A model generated the notes under the pieces. It made no database searches. It saw nothing but the letters and a program-made list of their open reading frames with translations, and was not told where the DNA came from. 64,000 nucleotides of DNA from an uncultured Agathobacter sp. Its GTDB lineage: Bacteria; Bacillota; Clostridia; Lachnospirales; Lachnospiraceae. Below are positions 1-9,056 of the stretch, one piece after another (the stretch's first letter is position 1; each line of letters opens with the position of its first letter). The translations under genes and the position numbers were made by a program. The stretch lies in the NCBI GenBank assembly GCA_934307695.1, contig CAKRCS010000012.1:4029-68028 (forward strand), in the 5' to 3' direction.

Positions 1-1
1 G

Positions 2-910
2 TGGGTAAAAGCCCAGCCGGAGATTTCCTTTTTAAAAGTGAAGGAACTGGAGGCACTTGTGAGCGGGCAGGCGGAGTCTGCGGATGAACTGCCGGAGCTT
101 ATCTACCTGTTTACGATTGATGAGCAGGGGTTCTACCTGATGAAAGAGCTGAGAACTTATCTGCCGCAGGCGGATGTGACATGGCACCAGCAACGGAATG
201 GAGATGGATTAAGCACAGAGAACGCAGTGAGCCAACAACCACTGTGTGAGCAGAAAGCAGGGCAAGAGAATGTAGCACATCAATGGTCACTGAGTGAGGA
301 AGAAGCAGGCGCAGTTATCTTATCCTGTATCGAGATCCGCGAACTGCGCGAGAAGAATCAGATATCACAGGAGATGGCGTTTGCAGCGTATACGGCAAAG
401 CATCTGGCGGACTGGTATCGGGATAACCACTTTTGCGGAAGATGCGGCGGAAAGATGGAGCACTCAAAGAGCGAGCGTGCAATGGTATGTCCGCGCTGCG
501 GTTACACCAGCTATCCACGCATCATGCCGGCGGTGATCGTCGGTGTGATCAAGGGTGACGAGCTTTTGATCACGAAATACAGGGTAGGTTACCGGCACAA
601 CGCGCTGATCGCCGGCTTTACGGAGATCGGGGAGACACTGGAGGAGACCGTCGCAAGAGAAGTGATGGAGGAAACCGGCATCAAGGTTACGAATATCCGG
701 TATTACAAGTCACAGCCGTGGGGCATTGCAAATGACATTCTGGTGGGATTTTTCTGCGAGACAGAAGGAGATACCAGCATCCACATGGATGAGAAGGAGC
801 TTAAGTATGCGCAGTGGACAAGGCGGGAGGACATCGTGTTGCAGCCGGATGCTTACAGTCTGACAAATGAGATGATGAAACGCTTTAAAGATGGGGAGGC
901 TTGTTTATGA
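2..910 (+). CDS. nudC: NAD(+) diphosphatase, NudC-like Nudix hydrolase (5' partial)
   Basis: Family role: cleaves NAD(H), and in some relatives NAD caps on RNA, to NMN and AMP in the cytoplasm. The frame is open to the window edge, so the true N-terminus lies outside; the in-frame GTG at 38 has no ribosome site and I do not take it as the start. Visible: a four-cysteine zinc ribbon (CGRCGG, then CPRCGY), followed by a Nudix box (GFTEIGE...REVMEETGI) and SQPWG, the counterpart of the SQPWPFP signature of NADH pyrophosphatases. The N-terminal part is poorly conserved and has a Q/E-rich stretch. The stop overlaps the next start as ATGA, so the two Nudix genes are probably translated together. 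Confidence 0.85.
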   Translation, partial: WVKAQPEISFLKVKELEALVSGQAESADELPELIYLFTIDEQGFYLMKELRTYLPQADVTWHQQRNGDGLSTENAVSQQPLCEQKAGQENVAHQWSLSEEEAGAVILSCIEIRELREKNQISQEMAFAAYTAKHLADWYRDNHFCGRCGGKMEHSKSERAMVCPRCGYTSYPRIMPAVIVGVIKGDELLITKYRVGYRHNALIAGFTEIGETLEETVAREVMEETGIKVTNIRYYKSQPWGIANDILVGFFCETEGDTSIHMDEKELKYAQWTRREDIVLQPDAYSLTNEMMKRFKDGEACL

Positions 911-1584
911 GCGGATTACAGATAAAAAGAGAACAGGTAGAGGAAATGCTGGATAAGAAGTTCATCCGCGTGTACGACTTGCAGTACGGGGAGGGAAAGC
1001 ATTATTTTGACGCGACGCGAAGAGGTGCGGATGACCTTGTGGCGATCAAGTCGGAGGAGGAGTTCGGAAGTATGCTGCCGGACGCAGTGAGTTGTTTTGT
1101 CGTGCTAAGACTGCCGGATCAGCCGCCACAGCTTCTTTTGTCACAGGAATACCGCTATCCGGCAGGGCGTTTTCTGCTCAGTGTCCCGGCGGGATTGATC
1201 GACCCGGAGGACTGCGAGGCTGCGAGAGCGGCCGGCGATACAAATGCCGCTCTTTTGGCGACCGCAGCGCGTGAGATCAAGGAGGAGACAGGACTGGTTC
1301 TTACCCCGCAGGATACCCTTACGGTGGTAAATCCGTTTCTGTTCAGCACGCCGGGAATGACAGATGAGAGCAACGCGCTTGTCTGTGCGATTGTTGAACG
1401 TGACAATACGGATTTCCTTTCGCAGACAGGTGCGGTGGGCTCAGAGCTGTTTGACGGCTTTGTGCTCGTCACCCCGGAAAAAGCCAGAGAGCTTCTGGCT
1501 AAGGGGAGTGACGATAACGGCCATTTTTATTCCGTGTTTACATGGGCGGCGCTCATGTACTTTTTAACGATCGCAGACGAGTAA
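907..1584 (+). CDS. Nudix hydrolase, ADP-ribose pyrophosphatase-like
   Basis: 225 aa. Probably hydrolyses ADP-ribose or a related nucleoside diphosphate. The Nudix core AAREIKEETGL is clear, but the usual short gap between the leading glycine and the REXXEE helix is lengthened by an insert (after PAGLIDPEDCEAAR), as in some clostridial ADP-ribose pyrophosphatase relatives. Start: ATG at 907, with GGGGAGG 8 nt upstream; an in-frame TTG at 901 is too close to that site. It overlaps the stop of the upstream NudC-like gene by four bases (ATGA). Exact substrate cannot be told from sequence. Confidence 0.8.
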   Translation: MSGLQIKREQVEEMLDKKFIRVYDLQYGEGKHYFDATRRGADDLVAIKSEEEFGSMLPDAVSCFVVLRLPDQPPQLLLSQEYRYPAGRFLLSVPAGLIDPEDCEAARAAGDTNAALLATAAREIKEETGLVLTPQDTLTVVNPFLFSTPGMTDESNALVCAIVERDNTDFLSQTGAVGSELFDGFVLVTPEKARELLAKGSDDNGHFYSVFTWAALMYFLTIADE

Positions 1585-1599
1585 GGATGTAAAGAAAGA

Positions 1600-1626
1600 A
1601 ACAGCCGCTTAATCGCGGCTGTTTTT
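1600..1626. terminator. Bidirectional terminator between convergent genes
   Basis: AACAGCCGC / GCGGCTGTT hairpin followed by TTTTTC on the plus strand, with an A-rich flank giving a U-tract on the minus strand. The stop codon of the reverse-strand aminopeptidase lies inside the hairpin. Confidence 0.8.
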
Positions 1627-2853
1627 CATAAATGCTTCGATCTCATCCGGATCGCGGATGATATTCTCACTCAAGACCTCGCAGCCGTCCTCGGTGATCA
1701 GAAGATCGTCCTCAATGCGGATTCCGATCTCCTCCTCATCGATGTAGAGTCCCGGTTCATCGCTGATGATCCAGCCCGGCTCCAGGACAGCCTGCCCGAT
1801 GTTGACATCATGTGCATCAATTCCGATGGAATGGCTGACACCATGCATATAATACTGGCTGACCTCATCCACGGAATCAATCTTTCCCATTTCGACAAGT
1901 CCTTCCCCTAAGATCCTGCGGCAAAGCTCCTGCAGATCGCGGAGCGTGATGCCCGGTCTTGCAGCTTTTGCAACTTCACGGTTCGCCTTTAACACAAGTT
2001 CATAATATTGGCGCTGGCGCGGACTGTATGTGCCGTTTACCGGGTAAGTACGGGTAATATCACTGCAATAGTTGTTGTACTTGGCACCGAGGTCAAGAAG
2101 GATCAGCCCATCGGCAGGAACCTCATCCTCATTTGTCTCGTAGTGCAGCATACAGCCGTTGTAACCGCTTCCGGCGATCGTAGGAAATGCATATTTTTTC
2201 GTGCCGAGGCTGCGGCAGGCATACTCAAACTCTGCCTGCACCTGATATTCCATCATGCCCGGTTTGAGTGTTGACATGACACGCTCAAGTCCCTGACGGG
2301 TGACATCGATGGCAGCACGGACATCTGCGATTTCCTCCGCATCCTTGACGCGGCGCAGCGGACAGATCACAGCGTGGAGGTCACAGAGTGTGATCGATGG
2401 GAACATATCTGCAAATTCCTTCGCTTTGATCAGGTTAAAGTCCGGGGCATCTGTCTGTGACTGGCGGAATACATCAAAGTAGACCTGACGGATATAGTTG
2501 CGTGTGATCACAAAATCGACGGTGTCCGAAAAATCAGCGACAAATGATACATTCTCAATGCCGGAGATGTCGGCTGCCTCCTCCGGGGTGAGCATCCTGC
2601 CTGTCCAGCGCTCCTGCGAAGGATCGGCTTCCTCGATAAAAAGTGTCTCGGAGGTTTTGCCTCCGGTCTTAGTCAAGAGTAAGACCATGTTGGCACGCTC
2701 GATCCCGGTCAGCCAGAAGAACTGGCTGTTGACCTCGAACGGATAGTAGTAATCGTCCTCGTTGGTGTGTACCAACTGACCGGAATAGCAGATGACAATG
2801 CTGTCATCTGCGATGGTATCTAAAAGCTGTTTTCTATGATTGCTGACTGACAT
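1609..2853 (-). CDS. pepP: Xaa-Pro aminopeptidase (M24B)
   Basis: 414 aa, normal length for aminopeptidase P; removes an N-terminal residue next to proline, using two metal ions. The five metal ligands are visible: D254 (LLDLGAKY), D265 (YCSDITRTY), H341 (HGVSHSIGID), E366 (ISDEPGLY) and E381 (IGIRIEDDLL). An N-terminal creatinase-like domain precedes the pita-bread fold. It is the second gene of a reverse-strand pair, 17 bp downstream of pepF, so the two peptidases form a peptide-degradation operon. Confidence 0.92.
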   Translation of the reverse strand: MSVSNHRKQLLDTIADDSIVICYSGQLVHTNEDDYYYPFEVNSQFFWLTGIERANMVLLLTKTGGKTSETLFIEEADPSQERWTGRMLTPEEAADISGIENVSFVADFSDTVDFVITRNYIRQVYFDVFRQSQTDAPDFNLIKAKEFADMFPSITLCDLHAVICPLRRVKDAEEIADVRAAIDVTRQGLERVMSTLKPGMMEYQVQAEFEYACRSLGTKKYAFPTIAGSGYNGCMLHYETNEDEVPADGLILLDLGAKYNNYCSDITRTYPVNGTYSPRQRQYYELVLKANREVAKAARPGITLRDLQELCRRILGEGLVEMGKIDSVDEVSQYYMHGVSHSIGIDAHDVNIGQAVLEPGWIISDEPGLYIDEEEIGIRIEDDLLITEDGCEVLSENIIRDPDEIEAFMKNSRD

Positions 2854-2870
2854 ATCGATAACCTCACATT

Positions 2871-4622
2871 TTATAACTTGCAGAACTCTTCGATTTCATC
2901 TGCGACCATCTGCAGACTGTTCTTCCAAAATTCCCTGCTGGTTAAGTCAATGCCAAGCTGTGCGCCGTCCTCCTCGATCGTGTGGACAGGGGTGGTGCGG
3001 AGCATTTCCTTGTAATTGGCGATAAAGGCATCGCCCTGCTCTAAGTACAATGCGTAAAGTCCCTGCGCAAACAGATTACCGAATGCGTATGGGAAGTTGT
3101 AGAAGCTTAAGCCTGAGCTGTAATAGTGGCTCTTGCATGCCCACATATATGGATGCATATAGTCACTATCAAGACCATCTCCGTAAGCCTTGCGCTGGCT
3201 GTCGAGCATGATCTCCTTAAGATCATCTGCCATCAAAAAGCGGCTCTGTGCCTGCTCAAATACGGCAGTCTCGAAGAGATAACGGGAATAGATATCCACA
3301 ACGCACTGTGTCTTTTCGCGGAGGTCGTTCTCTAAGAGGGCAAGGCGCTCCTCGTCGCTTGCAGCCTTCTTCAATGCGTACTGTCCGAGATGTACCTCAT
3401 TAAAGGTAGAAGCGGTCTCGGCAACCGGCATAGGGTAATCCTGATTCAATGGGCGCTCGTTCTCAATCTGGCGGTTGTGGAAGGCGTGTCCGAGCTCATG
3501 TGCGAGTGTGTCGATTGCACTGAAGGTTCCGTCATAGTTGGTAAGGATACGGCTCTGCTTGTGGTCAAAGACACCTGCGCAGAATGCACCGCCCTGCTTG
3601 CCGTTTCTTGGATAGAAATCGATCCATTCGTTTTCAAAGGCTTCCTTCATCATGGCTGCCATATCCGGGGTAAGTGTGCCGAAGCACTCTAACAGATAAT
3701 CGCGGCATTCTTCGAGGCTGTAAGTCTTGTCGGACTTGCCGAGCGGAGCGAACAGGTCATACCACGGAAGTCCGTTTTTGTGCCCAAGCTTCTCTCCCTT
3801 GCTCTTTAAGTATTTGCGGAAAACAGGCAGATACTCCTCAATCGCAGACATCATGGCATCCAGGGTCTCGCGGGACATGTGCGCCTGCTCGAGTGTTTGT
3901 GCCAGCGGGGATTCAAAGCCCTTTTTGGCGGAGAGCATGGTTACCTGATTCTTGATGTTGTTGAGCGCAAATGCGATGGAGTCAGCGATCTTGTCATAGC
4001 AGGTAAGCTCCGCCTCGTAAGCGGCTTTGCGGACCTTTTCATCCGGGCTGTACGCGAGGTTGCGGATCTCGGATAAGGTGACCTGCTTTCCCTCGTAATC
4101 AACCTTTACGGTGGAGGTCATGTAAGACTGCAAGGTGCTCCATGCGCTGCCGCCGGTCATATCCATCGCGGAGATCATAGCCTCCTCCGCGTTGGAAAGT
4201 AAATGTGTGCATTGCTTTTTCGCGTCTAAGATCAGATATCGGTAATCGCGGATCAGATCGCTCTTTGCAGCGAGCGCATCGACATCCTCAACGGAACCGA
4301 TGATGCGCTGTGCAGCAGTGGTGTCTGCTGCACTCTCAGAGTAGATTTTCATCAGACGGTTCTGTTGTGCCATCATTGCGCCGTCCTCTGTGTTGATAGA
4401 GAGACAGAGCTCCTGATAAAGGCTGAGCCGGGAAAATAGCTGTGTGTAATCCTCCATGCAGCAAAGTATGGACTCTATGCGCTCCTGCTCCGGAAGAGAT
4501 GGGGCTTTTGCCACAAGCTCACGCATCTTTACGCCAGCCTCCTCAAATGCTTTCACATCTGCTTCATAGGCAGGATCGTCAAGTCCTTTGTAGATAATGT
4601 CCAAATTCCATTCTGTTTTCAT
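2871..4622 (-). CDS. pepF: M3 family oligoendopeptidase (PepF type)
   Basis: 583 aa cytoplasmic zinc metallopeptidase that cuts short peptides. The gluzincin motif HELGH is at residues 375-379, with the third ligand E402 in PVAETAS; F-H-N-R-Q directly after HELGHA is typical of family M3B. Start ATG at 4622 with a weak ribosome site (AAAGTGAG). First gene of an operon with pepP, driven by the promoter at 4705-4733. Confidence 0.92.
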   Translation of the reverse strand: MKTEWNLDIIYKGLDDPAYEADVKAFEEAGVKMRELVAKAPSLPEQERIESILCCMEDYTQLFSRLSLYQELCLSINTEDGAMMAQQNRLMKIYSESAADTTAAQRIIGSVEDVDALAAKSDLIRDYRYLILDAKKQCTHLLSNAEEAMISAMDMTGGSAWSTLQSYMTSTVKVDYEGKQVTLSEIRNLAYSPDEKVRKAAYEAELTCYDKIADSIAFALNNIKNQVTMLSAKKGFESPLAQTLEQAHMSRETLDAMMSAIEEYLPVFRKYLKSKGEKLGHKNGLPWYDLFAPLGKSDKTYSLEECRDYLLECFGTLTPDMAAMMKEAFENEWIDFYPRNGKQGGAFCAGVFDHKQSRILTNYDGTFSAIDTLAHELGHAFHNRQIENERPLNQDYPMPVAETASTFNEVHLGQYALKKAASDEERLALLENDLREKTQCVVDIYSRYLFETAVFEQAQSRFLMADDLKEIMLDSQRKAYGDGLDSDYMHPYMWACKSHYYSSGLSFYNFPYAFGNLFAQGLYALYLEQGDAFIANYKEMLRTTPVHTIEEDGAQLGIDLTSREFWKNSLQMVADEIEEFCKL

Positions 4623-4704
4623 TTGTCGTTCTCACTTTCTGTTGAAAAGTATAAGCCGCGGGTGACAGGCATAGCTCCTGTAACCGGCATTTTATCTGCT
4701 TCCT

Positions 4705-4733
4705 ATTATACGCCTGCATATAGGAAAGCACAA
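4705..4733 (-). promoter_or_regulatory. Sigma-A promoter for pepF-pepP
   Basis: On the minus strand TTGTGC (4728-4733), 17-nt spacer, perfect TATAAT (4705-4710), about 80 nt ahead of the pepF start. Confidence 0.65.
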
Positions 4734-4803
4734 TTTATCACGATAAAGTATGAGAAAACAAGTCAGAAACCGGTTGCAGCGCATTCCGATATTTTGACAA
4801 TCA

Positions 4804-4832
4804 AAAAGGACCGGCGGGTACCGGTCCTTTTC
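4804..4832. terminator. Strong hairpin with T-tract, orphan terminator
   Basis: AAAGGACCGG / CCGGTCCTTT arms around a 5-nt loop, then TTTTC on the plus strand. No gene ends into it on either strand, so it may terminate a short untranslated RNA or be left over from a lost gene. Confidence 0.55.
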
Positions 4833-4845
4833 GAGGAGTTAAGTT

Positions 4846-4980
4846 ATGAAAAAATTAAAAAAAGGGAATTATGTAAACCAAATGAATGATGTGTACCATT
4901 TGTTGTTTACAGGTATTACTATACAATGTAAATGTGACATAAGTTTGGACAGATTCGAAAAAAAATCTAAAATTCATTAG
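4846..4980 (+). CDS. Possible small protein, 44 aa, unknown
   Basis: ATG at 4846 with a good ribosome site (GAGGAG, 7-nt spacing); lysine-rich start MKKLKKGNYVN, then a short hydrophobic patch HLLFTGITI and a CKC motif. It lies in the 424-bp gap before the AlaX gene and immediately after a terminator. The DNA inside contains imperfect arms GTAAACC..AAATG / CATTTG..GTTTAC, so it may be a leader RNA rather than a gene. No family recognised. Confidence 0.25.
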   Translation: MKKLKKGNYVNQMNDVYHLLFTGITIQCKCDISLDRFEKKSKIH

Positions 4981-5046
4981 AAAATCCTTAAGAAAAGCTT
5001 AGGAAAGTGTATAATTGAGGAAAATGGACAAAAAGGAGACAAAAAT

Positions 5047-6222
5047 ATGGAAGCAGCAACCATTCGTTTATTTGATAATGATGCGTATGCAACGGAGTTT
5101 ACCGCCACAGCGATAAGCTGTGAGAGTGTAATGGAAGATGACAAAACCAGCTACCGGCTTGTTCTCGATCGGACGCTTTTTTTCCCGGAGGAGGGAGGGC
5201 AGAGCCCGGACTGCGGAACGATAAACGGGATCGAGGTGCTTGATGTACAGATCAAAAAGGATGTTATCTACCACACGGTAGCTTCCTATATAGAGCCGGG
5301 GACGGCGGTATCCGGCAAAATCGACTGGAAGCATCGCTTTTACAATATGCAGCAGCATTCCGGGGAGCATATCTTTTCCGGCATCGTACATAAGACATAC
5401 GGCTATAATAATGTAGGCTTCCATTTAAGCAACCAGATCGTCACGATGGACTTTGACGGTGTTTTGACGGAGGAGCAGGCCGCACAGGTCGAGTACCGGG
5501 TGAATGAAGCAATCGCAGCTGACATTGCGGTGGAGGTAACCTATCCGACAAAGGAGGAGCTGGCATTGCTGGATTACCGCAGCAAGATCGAGATCGAGGG
5601 ACAGGTGCGCATCGTCACGATCCCGGGCTATGATGTCTGTGCCTGCTGTGCGCCACACGTTCACCGCACGGGCGAGATCGGAATGCTCAAGGTCATGACC
5701 TTACAGAACTATAAGGGCGGCGTGCGGATCAGTATGTTGTGCGGATTCCGCGCATTAGAGGCATTCCGGGAAAAGGCAAGAGTCATCACAGAGCTGTCCG
5801 GTCTGCTCACCTGTGGGCAGGAGATGCTTGTCGATAATGTTGCTAAGCAAAAGGCGGCAAATCAATCCCTAAAATCCCAGCTTGCATCTGCAAAGCAGGA
5901 GCTGATGGAGTACAAGCTTACTGCAATTCCGGCGGAGCAGAAAAATGTGATCGTGTTTGACCGCGGAATGGACGCAAACGCAATGCGAAATGCTATCAAC
6001 CGTCTGGTGAAGGAGCATGAGGGGATTTGTGCGTTCTTCAACGGCAGTGATGAGGAGGGCTACAATTATATTATCGGAAGCCGGAGTATTTCCTGCAAAG
6101 AAATCGCAGATGAGATGCGGCAGAGCCTGATGGCGCGCGGCGGTGGGAGCGATGCAATGATCCAGGGAAGCGTCAATGCCCAAAGAGAGGATATTGAAAA
6201 GACGTTATCTGCGCTTGCGTAA
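5047..6222 (+). CDS. Alanyl-tRNA editing protein (AlaX-like, with DHHA1 domain)
   Basis: 391 aa. Family role: stand-alone version of the AlaRS editing domain that deacylates mischarged Ser- or Gly-tRNA(Ala). Visible: editing-site HSGEH (QQHSGEHIFSG, about residue 102), the downstream zinc-binding CACCAPH, and a C-terminal DHHA1 domain ending in GGGSDAMIQG, i.e. the long AlaX-L architecture; the aminoacylation domain is absent. A near-consensus TATAAT sits at 5010-5015 with AAAGGAGA before the ATG. The N-terminal ELRFP-like FFPEEGGQ motif, typical of this fold, is present. Confidence 0.88.
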   Translation: MEAATIRLFDNDAYATEFTATAISCESVMEDDKTSYRLVLDRTLFFPEEGGQSPDCGTINGIEVLDVQIKKDVIYHTVASYIEPGTAVSGKIDWKHRFYNMQQHSGEHIFSGIVHKTYGYNNVGFHLSNQIVTMDFDGVLTEEQAAQVEYRVNEAIAADIAVEVTYPTKEELALLDYRSKIEIEGQVRIVTIPGYDVCACCAPHVHRTGEIGMLKVMTLQNYKGGVRISMLCGFRALEAFREKARVITELSGLLTCGQEMLVDNVAKQKAANQSLKSQLASAKQELMEYKLTAIPAEQKNVIVFDRGMDANAMRNAINRLVKEHEGICAFFNGSDEEGYNYIIGSRSISCKEIADEMRQSLMARGGGSDAMIQGSVNAQREDIEKTLSALA

Positions 6223-6248
6223 AGCAGGCATAGATAACGCCGGATATG

Positions 6249-6809
6249 TTACAGTGTGATGTTGATGAGACCGCCGTTTCCGGTCATCTCCTGATACAGT
6301 GCATCGTAGGTGTTGCTCTTTAGCTTGCGCGCGATGGAGTTGGTCTTGGTGATAAAGTGGCTGTCGTCCTTGGTAAAGGTACTCTTTAGCGTATCGATGC
6401 TCTTGGTCTTGAGCAGATTCTCATTGACGGAAAGCGAGCCGTTTTTTTCGACCGTAATCCCGACATTTTTCAGATCATCGCTGTATTTCGCCGCGAGGCT
6501 TTTTAGCTGGCGGGAATACTTGGACAGATCCGGGTTATCACTTTCGGCGCTGGAGGTCAGCGTGTTGTTGTAGGTGTCAGCGAACGCCTTTATGGTACTG
6601 TAAATATTCTCGATGTTCTCCTCATCGGAAAAATCGTAGGAACCGAGTTTGCCTACGGCACGCTTGAGTGCGCGGGCATCCTCGTAGGATAGCTCGCTGG
6701 TGGTAAGCTTGCTCCGCTCCGATGCCTTCCTGGCGCTGCGGTTTGCCTGATAAAAATTGTTCAGATAAAAATCTGCGGTAAGTGTGACACCGCTGGATAC
6801 CTTTGCCAT
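6249..6809 (-). CDS. Sigma-D-controlled small protein, possibly flagellum-associated
   Basis: 186 aa, no signal peptide. I chose the ATG at 6809 (MAKVSSGVTL), which has GGGAGG upstream; a longer in-frame start at 6866 would begin upstream of the predicted transcript start. Soluble, helix-rich, Ser/Lys/Asn-rich. The C-terminal half (YSRQLKSLAAKYSDDLKNVG... SVNENLLKTKSIDTLKSTF) resembles the way hook-associated and filament-cap (FliD) C-termini read, but I cannot assign a family. The gene has a textbook flagellar sigma promoter (6857-6883) and stands alone, away from any flagellar cluster in this window. Confidence 0.6.
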   Translation of the reverse strand: MAKVSSGVTLTADFYLNNFYQANRSARKASERSKLTTSELSYEDARALKRAVGKLGSYDFSDEENIENIYSTIKAFADTYNNTLTSSAESDNPDLSKYSRQLKSLAAKYSDDLKNVGITVEKNGSLSVNENLLKTKSIDTLKSTFTKDDSHFITKTNSIARKLKSNTYDALYQEMTGNGGLINITL

Positions 6810-6856
6810 AATCCAGCCTCCCTGCAATGAAATATGCATATCCCAATCTACATTAT

Positions 6857-6883
6857 TTATCGGCATTTTTTAATATTTCTTTA
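6857..6883 (-). promoter_or_regulatory. Sigma-D (sigma-28) flagellar-type promoter
   Basis: Minus strand reads TAAA (6880-6883), exactly 15 nt, then GCCGATAA (6857-6864): a perfect match to the Bacillus/Clostridia SigD consensus. Predicted transcript start near 6849, 40 nt before the ATG at 6809. Confidence 0.85.
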
Positions 6884-6908
6884 CAATATTCATGAAAAGA
6901 AGTAGAAT
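6880..6908 (+). promoter_or_regulatory. Sigma-A promoter for galM, overlapping the divergent sigma-D promoter
   Basis: TTTACA (6880-6885), 17-nt spacer, TAGAAT (6903-6908). Its -35 shares bases with the -35 of the divergent sigma-D promoter. Confidence 0.6.
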
Positions 6909-6943
6909 TTAGGCAGACAAAGACAACAACGGGAGGTTGCTTT

Positions 6944-7987
6944 ATGAATAAAAAGGCTTTTGGAACAATTACATCCGGACAGGAAGCATCACTGTATACC
7001 ATCTCGAACAGCAAGGGAATGTCAGTTGCGGTGACAGATTTCGGAGTGACGATTGTTTCCATATTTGTAAAAGACAAAGAGGGAAATGTACGCGATGTCG
7101 TGTTAGGCTATGATGATGTGAGCGGTTATGTGAAGAACCTGTGCTACTTCGGGGCAACCGTCGGACGCAACTGCAACCGTATCTCAGATGCGAAGATCAC
7201 GATTGATGGAAAGGTTTACGAGCTTGAGAACAACGACCGTGGCAACAATCTGCACAGCGGCACGCATTCACTCGCGAGAGTGATCTGGAGCGTGGCAGAG
7301 CAGACCGATTCCAGGATCGTTTTCGAGTATAAAAGCCCGGATCTGGAAGAGGGATATCCGGGAAATGCGACTGTCCGTGTGACGGTTGAAGTGACAGAGG
7401 ACAATGATTTCGCGATTTCTTACTATGCGGTGGCTGACCAGAAGACCGTATTTAACATGACAAATCATTGCTACTTTAATTTGAATGGACATGCATCCGG
7501 CAAGGTGCTTGACCAGATGCTCTGCATCAACGCTTCAGGCTACACACCGGTGCAGAATGAGAAGTCTATCCCGACCGGAGAGATTCTCCCGGTGGAGGGA
7601 ACTCCGTTTGATTTCCGCAGCGAGAAGCCGATCGGCCAGGACATCGCAGCAGATCATGAGCAGATCGGATACAGCGGTGGTTACGATCACAACTTCGCAA
7701 TTGACAGAACCGGAGAGGGAATGGAGCATGCAGCGTATGCGTACGCAAAGGAGTCCGGTATCCGCATGGATGTATATACCGATTGCCTCGGTGTGCAGTT
7801 ATACTCTGCAAACGGAATTGCCGGACAGGTCGGAAAGGGAAACGCTGCCTATCCGGATCAGGGAGCATTCTGCTTAGAGACACAGTATTTCCCGAACGCG
7901 ATCAACGAGCCGAACTTTGTCACACCTGTGTTTGATGCCGGTGTGCCGTATGAGAGCAAGACGCTGTATCGTTTCAGCATCGAATAG
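6944..7987 (+). CDS. galM: Aldose 1-epimerase (galactose mutarotase)
   Basis: 347 aa. Interconverts alpha and beta anomers of galactose or glucose. Visible family signatures: NNLHSGTH (substrate histidine), TNHCYFNLNGH (catalytic His), GYDHNF, and FCLETQYFPNAIN with the catalytic glutamate. Start ATG at 6944 with GGGAGG. It stands alone, with a terminator downstream; no other Leloir gene is nearby, so it is probably a general sugar mutarotase. Confidence 0.92.
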   Translation: MNKKAFGTITSGQEASLYTISNSKGMSVAVTDFGVTIVSIFVKDKEGNVRDVVLGYDDVSGYVKNLCYFGATVGRNCNRISDAKITIDGKVYELENNDRGNNLHSGTHSLARVIWSVAEQTDSRIVFEYKSPDLEEGYPGNATVRVTVEVTEDNDFAISYYAVADQKTVFNMTNHCYFNLNGHASGKVLDQMLCINASGYTPVQNEKSIPTGEILPVEGTPFDFRSEKPIGQDIAADHEQIGYSGGYDHNFAIDRTGEGMEHAAYAYAKESGIRMDVYTDCLGVQLYSANGIAGQVGKGNAAYPDQGAFCLETQYFPNAINEPNFVTPVFDAGVPYESKTLYRFSIE

Positions 7988-8032
7988 ACAAATAATTTTG
8001 CATGGTAACTGGAAGTTATAGAACAGTTAGAA

Positions 8033-8080
8033 AAGGCAGCGGGTAACCTTTGAGGATGAAGAGTTGCCTGCCGCCTTTTT
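8033..8080 (+). terminator. Intrinsic terminator after galM
   Basis: Stem AAGGCAGCGGGTAAC / GTTGCCTGCCGCCTT (one mismatch, two G-T pairs) followed by TTTTT. Confidence 0.75.
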
Positions 8081-8109
8081 GATTTCAGAAAGAATGGAGA
8101 GAAAATTGT

Positions 8110-9039
8110 ATGAAGATCGTTTTCTTGGACGCAAAGACCATCGGGGATGACATTGATCTGTCCGGGTATAAGGAGCTTGGAGAAGTAGTGACGTATGACT
8201 TTTCTACGACCGAGGAGGCGCGGGAGCGCACAAAGGATGCGGATGTGATCGTGCTCAATAAGGTGGAGATCAATGAGACTTCGATCGGGGAGGCAGCGCA
8301 CCTAAAGCTGGTGTGCGTGACAGCTACCGGAACCAACAACCTTGACAAGGAATATCTTGCAAAGCGCAACATCCCGTGGCGTAACGTTGCAGGTTATTCC
8401 ACGGAGACCGTCGCACAGCACACCTTTGCACTCTTGTTTTACCTGATGGAAAAGTTGCGTTACTATGATGATTATGTCAAGTCAGAGCGGTATGTGGAGG
8501 ATGTTTCCTTCACGCATTTTGACCATGTGTTCCATGAGCTGTCGGGAAAGACGTGGGGCATCATCGGACTTGGAGCGATCGGACGGCGCGTGGCAGACAT
8601 TGCAAAGCTATTTGGCTGCCATGTTATTTATTATTCCACCTCCGGGAAAAATGATCAAAAGGACTATGAGCGTGTCAGCTTTGACGAGCTGCTTCGCACC
8701 TCGGATATCGTATCGGTACACGCACCGCTGACACCGGAGACAAACGGACTGATGAACGCGGAGGCATTTGGAAAGATGAAACCGGAAGCCATCTTTTTAA
8801 ATCTCGGACGCGGACCGATCGTGGTGGAGCAGGATCTGGCGGATGCTTTGAAACATGGACAGATTGCGGCGGCCGGACTGGATGTGCTTTGCAAGGAGCC
8901 GATGGCAGCCGACAATCCGTTAAAGGAGATCAAGGACAGCGAGCGACTGCTGATCACACCGCATATCGCATGGGCGAGCATTGAAGCACGCACAAGACTG
9001 ATGCAGATCATCTTAGGATATATCAGGGAAATGCAATAG
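8110..9039 (+). CDS. D-2-hydroxyacid dehydrogenase (NAD-dependent)
   Basis: 309 aa. Oxidoreductase of the 2-hydroxyacid dehydrogenase family. Rossmann motif GLGAIGRR in WGIIGLGAIG, LGRGPIVVEQDL around the catalytic arginine segment, GLDVLCKEP with the catalytic glutamate, and TPHIAWASIEAR with the catalytic histidine. Substrate (glycerate, hydroxypyruvate, lactate-like) cannot be told. Followed after 17 bp by an unrelated membrane-lipid-type hydrolase, likely co-transcribed. Confidence 0.85.
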   Translation: MKIVFLDAKTIGDDIDLSGYKELGEVVTYDFSTTEEARERTKDADVIVLNKVEINETSIGEAAHLKLVCVTATGTNNLDKEYLAKRNIPWRNVAGYSTETVAQHTFALLFYLMEKLRYYDDYVKSERYVEDVSFTHFDHVFHELSGKTWGIIGLGAIGRRVADIAKLFGCHVIYYSTSGKNDQKDYERVSFDELLRTSDIVSVHAPLTPETNGLMNAEAFGKMKPEAIFLNLGRGPIVVEQDLADALKHGQIAAAGLDVLCKEPMAADNPLKEIKDSERLLITPHIAWASIEARTRLMQIILGYIREMQ

Positions 9040-9056
9040 AAGAGAGAGTGAACTTT

